Shown here: piece after piece, positions 4,747 to 6,581 of the stretch | How the letters are laid out: each line of letters opens with the position of its first letter | How positions within the stretch are numbered: the first letter of the stretch is position 1 | Assembly (NCBI GenBank): GCA_014523695.1 | Contig: JAATVS010000668.1 | Span: forward strand, 1-6,581 | DNA from: Nitrososphaerales archaeon TH5895 | GTDB lineage: Archaea; Thermoproteota; Nitrososphaeria; Nitrososphaerales; Nitrososphaeraceae | Reading direction: 5' to 3' | DNA: 6,581 nucleotides | Made by a program: the position numbers and the translations under genes | Notes under the pieces: model-generated | Databases searched by the model: none | Told to the model about the DNA's origin: nothing | Seen by the model: only the letters and a program-made list of their open reading frames with translations

Positions 4747-4752
4747 AAAAAA
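4747..4752 (-). terminator. T-rich tract after the coiled-coil fragment
   Basis: On the minus strand TTTCTAAATTTTCTTTTTT lies roughly 30-50 bases after the stop at 4799 and ends in six T's, a plausible archaeal terminator. Confidence 0.4.
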
Positions 4753-4798
4753 GAAAATTTAGAAAGATCGTAAGAGATATTCTAGTAGACCAATTAGA

Positions 4799-5251
4799 CT
4801 AATGAACTTCTTTTACATGCTGTTTCTGATTTATCTTCTTGTCTAGATCTGACAAGATTTGCTTATTGAGCTCAATATTTCTATGATACCAACTTAACGT
4901 ATCGGTAAGTTGTGCTAACGCATCTATAGATAGTTTTTTCTTTGATTCCAGCTCTATGACTTCATTTGCAAGTTGCTGCATTCTATAGGTTAATTCAGGC
5001 AAATGATGACCTGCATATTTTAAAAAGTTAGAAAGAGACTCTTCATTCAGCATTCCAAATTCTTTCAAAGATTGAAATAACTTTAGAAACGATGGCAGAA
5101 AGTTTTTAATTTTGCCGTAGACTAAAGTCAATTCATACTGCTGGTTAAGAGCCCAGAATTCTTGCTGCATCTCGTGCACCTCAGATGCTGACAAGTCTAA
5201 TTCTACTGCTACATCAATAGGCTTTTTCCCGCTTGAAAATAGGAACAGAGC
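4799..5251 (-). pseudogene. C-terminal part of a split HTH/coiled-coil protein
   Basis: This open frame continues, in the same frame, straight after the TAA at 5252-5254 that ends the upstream fragment. Its first 19 codons read ALFLFSSGKKPIDVAVELD and run into LSASEVHEMQQEFWALNQQY, which looks like a second HTH unit (GKKPIDVAVELDLSASEV). Then comes a helical region, NFLPSFLKLFQSLKEFGMLNE, and a coiled-coil-like stretch (MQQLANEVIELESKKK onward). In Thaumarchaeota I know this order, from GKTIREIA HTH to GKKPxxVA HTH to EFW and coiled coil, as one protein, usually longer at the C-terminus. Here the chain ends at KEVH, so the coiled coil is also shortened. Independent translation could begin at TTG 5194 (131 aa). 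A putative DNA-binding regulator or chromatin-linked protein is inferred; it is probably inactive as a whole. Confidence 0.72.
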
Positions 5252-5446
5252 TTATGTATCTTTGGACTTGTTTTTGATGTCTTTTATTTTGATCTCTTCA
5301 TCTTGACCTTCTATTTTTCGTATGATAGATCCAATATCGCCAAATGACATATGCGCAGAAGACGCAATCTCTCGGATGGTTTTTCCCTCTTGATGAAGCT
5401 TAATTACTGACTGCTCTTTATCTCGTCTGTTTAATACAACTTGCAA
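5252..5446 (-). CDS. N-terminal HTH fragment of the split protein (64 aa)
   Basis: The fragment carries LNRRDKEQSVIKLHQEGKTI followed by REIASSAHMSFGDIGSIIRK. This is a helix-turn-helix of the type that opens a widespread thaumarchaeal family; the turn is about residues 30-36 and the recognition helix about 34-45. A charged linker rich in Lys, Asp and Glu follows to KSKDT and the TAA. The same frame then continues into the second HTH and coiled coil, so the TAA interrupts one ancestral gene; a CAA-to-TAA change would suffice, but that is inference. The only usual start is TTG at 5446, as a TAA lies three codons upstream. There is no TATA box at leaderless distance. It may still make a small DNA-binding protein. 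Confidence 0.62.
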   Translation of the reverse strand: MQVVLNRRDKEQSVIKLHQEGKTIREIASSAHMSFGDIGSIIRKIEGQDEEIKIKDIKNKSKDT

Positions 5447-5579
5447 TATGTTTTATTGGAACTCATTACAGATAGCTTTTTCTGTCTTGCTATCACTTGC
5501 TACCTACTGTTACTCATTGATATTAGCTGTTATTTTGTGCCGTCTTGCCCTCACGATGTCTTCCATGATGATCTATGCA

Positions 5580-5586
5580 TTTTATA
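5580..5586 (-). promoter_or_regulatory. TATA box, possible long-leader promoter for the HTH gene
   Basis: TATAAAA on the minus strand would start transcription near 5555-5560, giving a leader of about 110 bases before the TTG at 5446. An 18-codon ORF starting with ATG at 5566 lies just downstream of the box. The rest of the gap from 5447 to 5693 holds a 30-codon ORF at 5591-5683 (minus) without support, and nothing else I can name. Confidence 0.35.
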
Positions 5587-5693
5587 GTAGTTAAATGCGT
5601 GGATTTGAAACTGGTTTATCGATTTGTGGTTCGTTTAGTTTCATCATCTGCGGTTCTAGAATAGACTCAGTAACACTATGCATGATGTAACAG

Positions 5694-6581
5694 CTAGAGA
5701 GTGGGTACAAATATCAATATCTCATCTAAGTCGGAGGCATAGACACGACCCTGGGAATCTACTGCAACATCTATTGGATGATCTAATCTATCTTGTCCGA
5801 ATTCTGTTATGAAATTACCGTTGCTATCGAATTTTTGAATTCTATTATTGAATTCGTCAGCAACGTACACATTGTTATCTTCATCTATAGTCAGGCCTTT
5901 CGGTTGATTCAACTGGCCAGGATCAGATCCTAATGAACCCCAAGATGTTATGAACTGACCTGAGCTAGTAAATTTGTTAACTTGGGATGGGTTACCGCCC
6001 GCGCCGCTCTCAGCAACATAAACGTTATCTGATGAGTCAACATCTATTCCGACCGGAAAACTGAGTTGACCTTCGGCAATTGTTCCAACAGATTGTCCAA
6101 TAGTGTTAAACTTCTGAACACCTCCGTTCCCATTGTCAGTGACATATAATATATCATTAGAATCGATTGCTAAACGGCTTGGTACTCCCGGAGTACCCCA
6201 CTCCATAATGAATTGACCGTCGTTATCGAACTTCTGGATTCTATGATTGTTGGTATCTACTACATATAGATTGCCTAATGAGTCGATCGCCACGTCTTGC
6301 GGATTCTGAAATTGTCCATCACCTGATCCAGCAGTTCCCCATTGAGTCATAACGTTACCAGATGAGTCGAACTTGACAACACGATTGTTAAAATAATCTG
6401 CAACGTATATCTCGCCTGTTTGCTCATCAATTGTTATATCCGGATTTGAAAATTGCTCGTTCGGCGCAAACTGTTCGAGGAATATAAATTCTGAGGTCAA
6501 ATAGCATCCAAAGAGACCCGGCTGTGGAGGTATAGTGCATCTAAGTTCCCAACCCGTATTTGCAATACACTCACCTACGTT
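5694..6581 (-). CDS. NHL-repeat six-bladed beta-propeller protein, 5' end outside window
   Basis: At least 295 residues are visible and the frame is open to the window edge, so the true start lies beyond 6581; the TTG at 6500 is internal. The first 27 visible residues contain three Cys (NVGECIA, LRCTIPPQP, FGCY) and may be a disulphide-bonded head of an exported protein. Six NHL blades follow, each with a hydrophobic strand, a YVAD-like turn and an (R/V)xQKFD strand. They are marked by EIYVADYFNN, NLYVVDTNNH, ILYVTDNGNG, NVYVAESGAG, NVYVADEFNN and RVYASDLDE. Blades are joined by Gly-rich WGTxGxGxGQF links. Six blades make one closed propeller, usually a surface for binding proteins, sugars or RNA; no catalytic motif is seen. 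Archaeal relatives are often secreted or surface-attached, but the signal peptide would be out of view. The ligand is unknown. Confidence 0.9.
   Translation of the reverse strand, partial: NVGECIANTGWELRCTIPPQPGLFGCYLTSEFIFLEQFAPNEQFSNPDITIDEQTGEIYVADYFNNRVVKFDSSGNVMTQWGTAGSGDGQFQNPQDVAIDSLGNLYVVDTNNHRIQKFDNDGQFIMEWGTPGVPSRLAIDSNDILYVTDNGNGGVQKFNTIGQSVGTIAEGQLSFPVGIDVDSSDNVYVAESGAGGNPSQVNKFTSSGQFITSWGSLGSDPGQLNQPKGLTIDEDNNVYVADEFNNRIQKFDSNGNFITEFGQDRLDHPIDVAVDSQGRVYASDLDEILIFVPTL

Noticed and set aside
5591..5683. 30-codon minus-strand ORF MHSVTESILEPQ...
   Set aside because: No TATA-like box at a sensible distance, no motif; it sits in the 3' region of the NHL gene.
1..6581. CRISPR array, insertion sequence, integrase or attachment site
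   Set aside because: No regularly spaced direct repeats, no transposase or recombinase motifs, and no recognisable terminal repeats with target duplications were seen.

Overview
The window looks like an accessory stretch of an ammonia-oxidising archaeon (Thaumarchaeota/Nitrososphaerales). It is AT-rich, so perhaps nearer Nitrosocosmicus than Nitrososphaera. This rests on recognised protein types: very small exported proteins with FAG...CGN...QGDEN motifs, the RRDKEQ...GKTIREIA...MSFGDIG helix-turn-helix family, a 48-residue Cys-rich zinc-ribbon protein, and an NHL-repeat propeller. It also rests on gene starts without Shine-Dalgarno sites but with TATA-like boxes about 24-30 bases upstream, the layout of leaderless archaeal transcripts. 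No database search was possible.

Layout. Bases 1-250 are relatively GC-rich and hold two strong inverted repeats that share an arm motif; this may be a structured RNA. A zinc-ribbon miniprotein (362-508, minus) and an unknown beta-rich protein (614-1060, plus) diverge from a 105-base region with a TATA box for each. They are followed on the plus strand by a doubtful 65-residue ORF, an intact classical short-chain dehydrogenase/reductase (1344-2096) and a small winged-helix protein (2159-2383).

From about 2370 onward every recognisable gene is on the minus strand. Two tandem paralogous exported miniproteins (2575-2838, 2995-3234) share an ungapped two-cysteine core. A sequon-rich exported protein (3529-3792) follows a polyQ-initiated protein (3832-4146), whose CxxGVL and LNDxGxxFxxIA motifs resemble a protein type familiar from phages. 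A decayed paralogue of that protein lies at 2372-2569. Next come a receiver-domain gene cut off just after its phospho-acceptor Asp (4143-4397), and a tandem-HTH/coiled-coil gene split by an in-frame TAA (4799-5446). The right end is a six-bladed NHL propeller whose reading frame runs off the window.

The main theme is turnover: three regulator-like genes (truncated receiver, split HTH protein, paralogue fragment) are decaying among small exported proteins and intact metabolic and propeller genes. No transposase, integrase, tRNA, rRNA or CRISPR array was seen. I see no multi-gene system that can be called new with confidence. The best leads are the paired exported miniproteins, the phage-like LND family with its decayed copy, the stop-split HTH protein and the paired hairpins.
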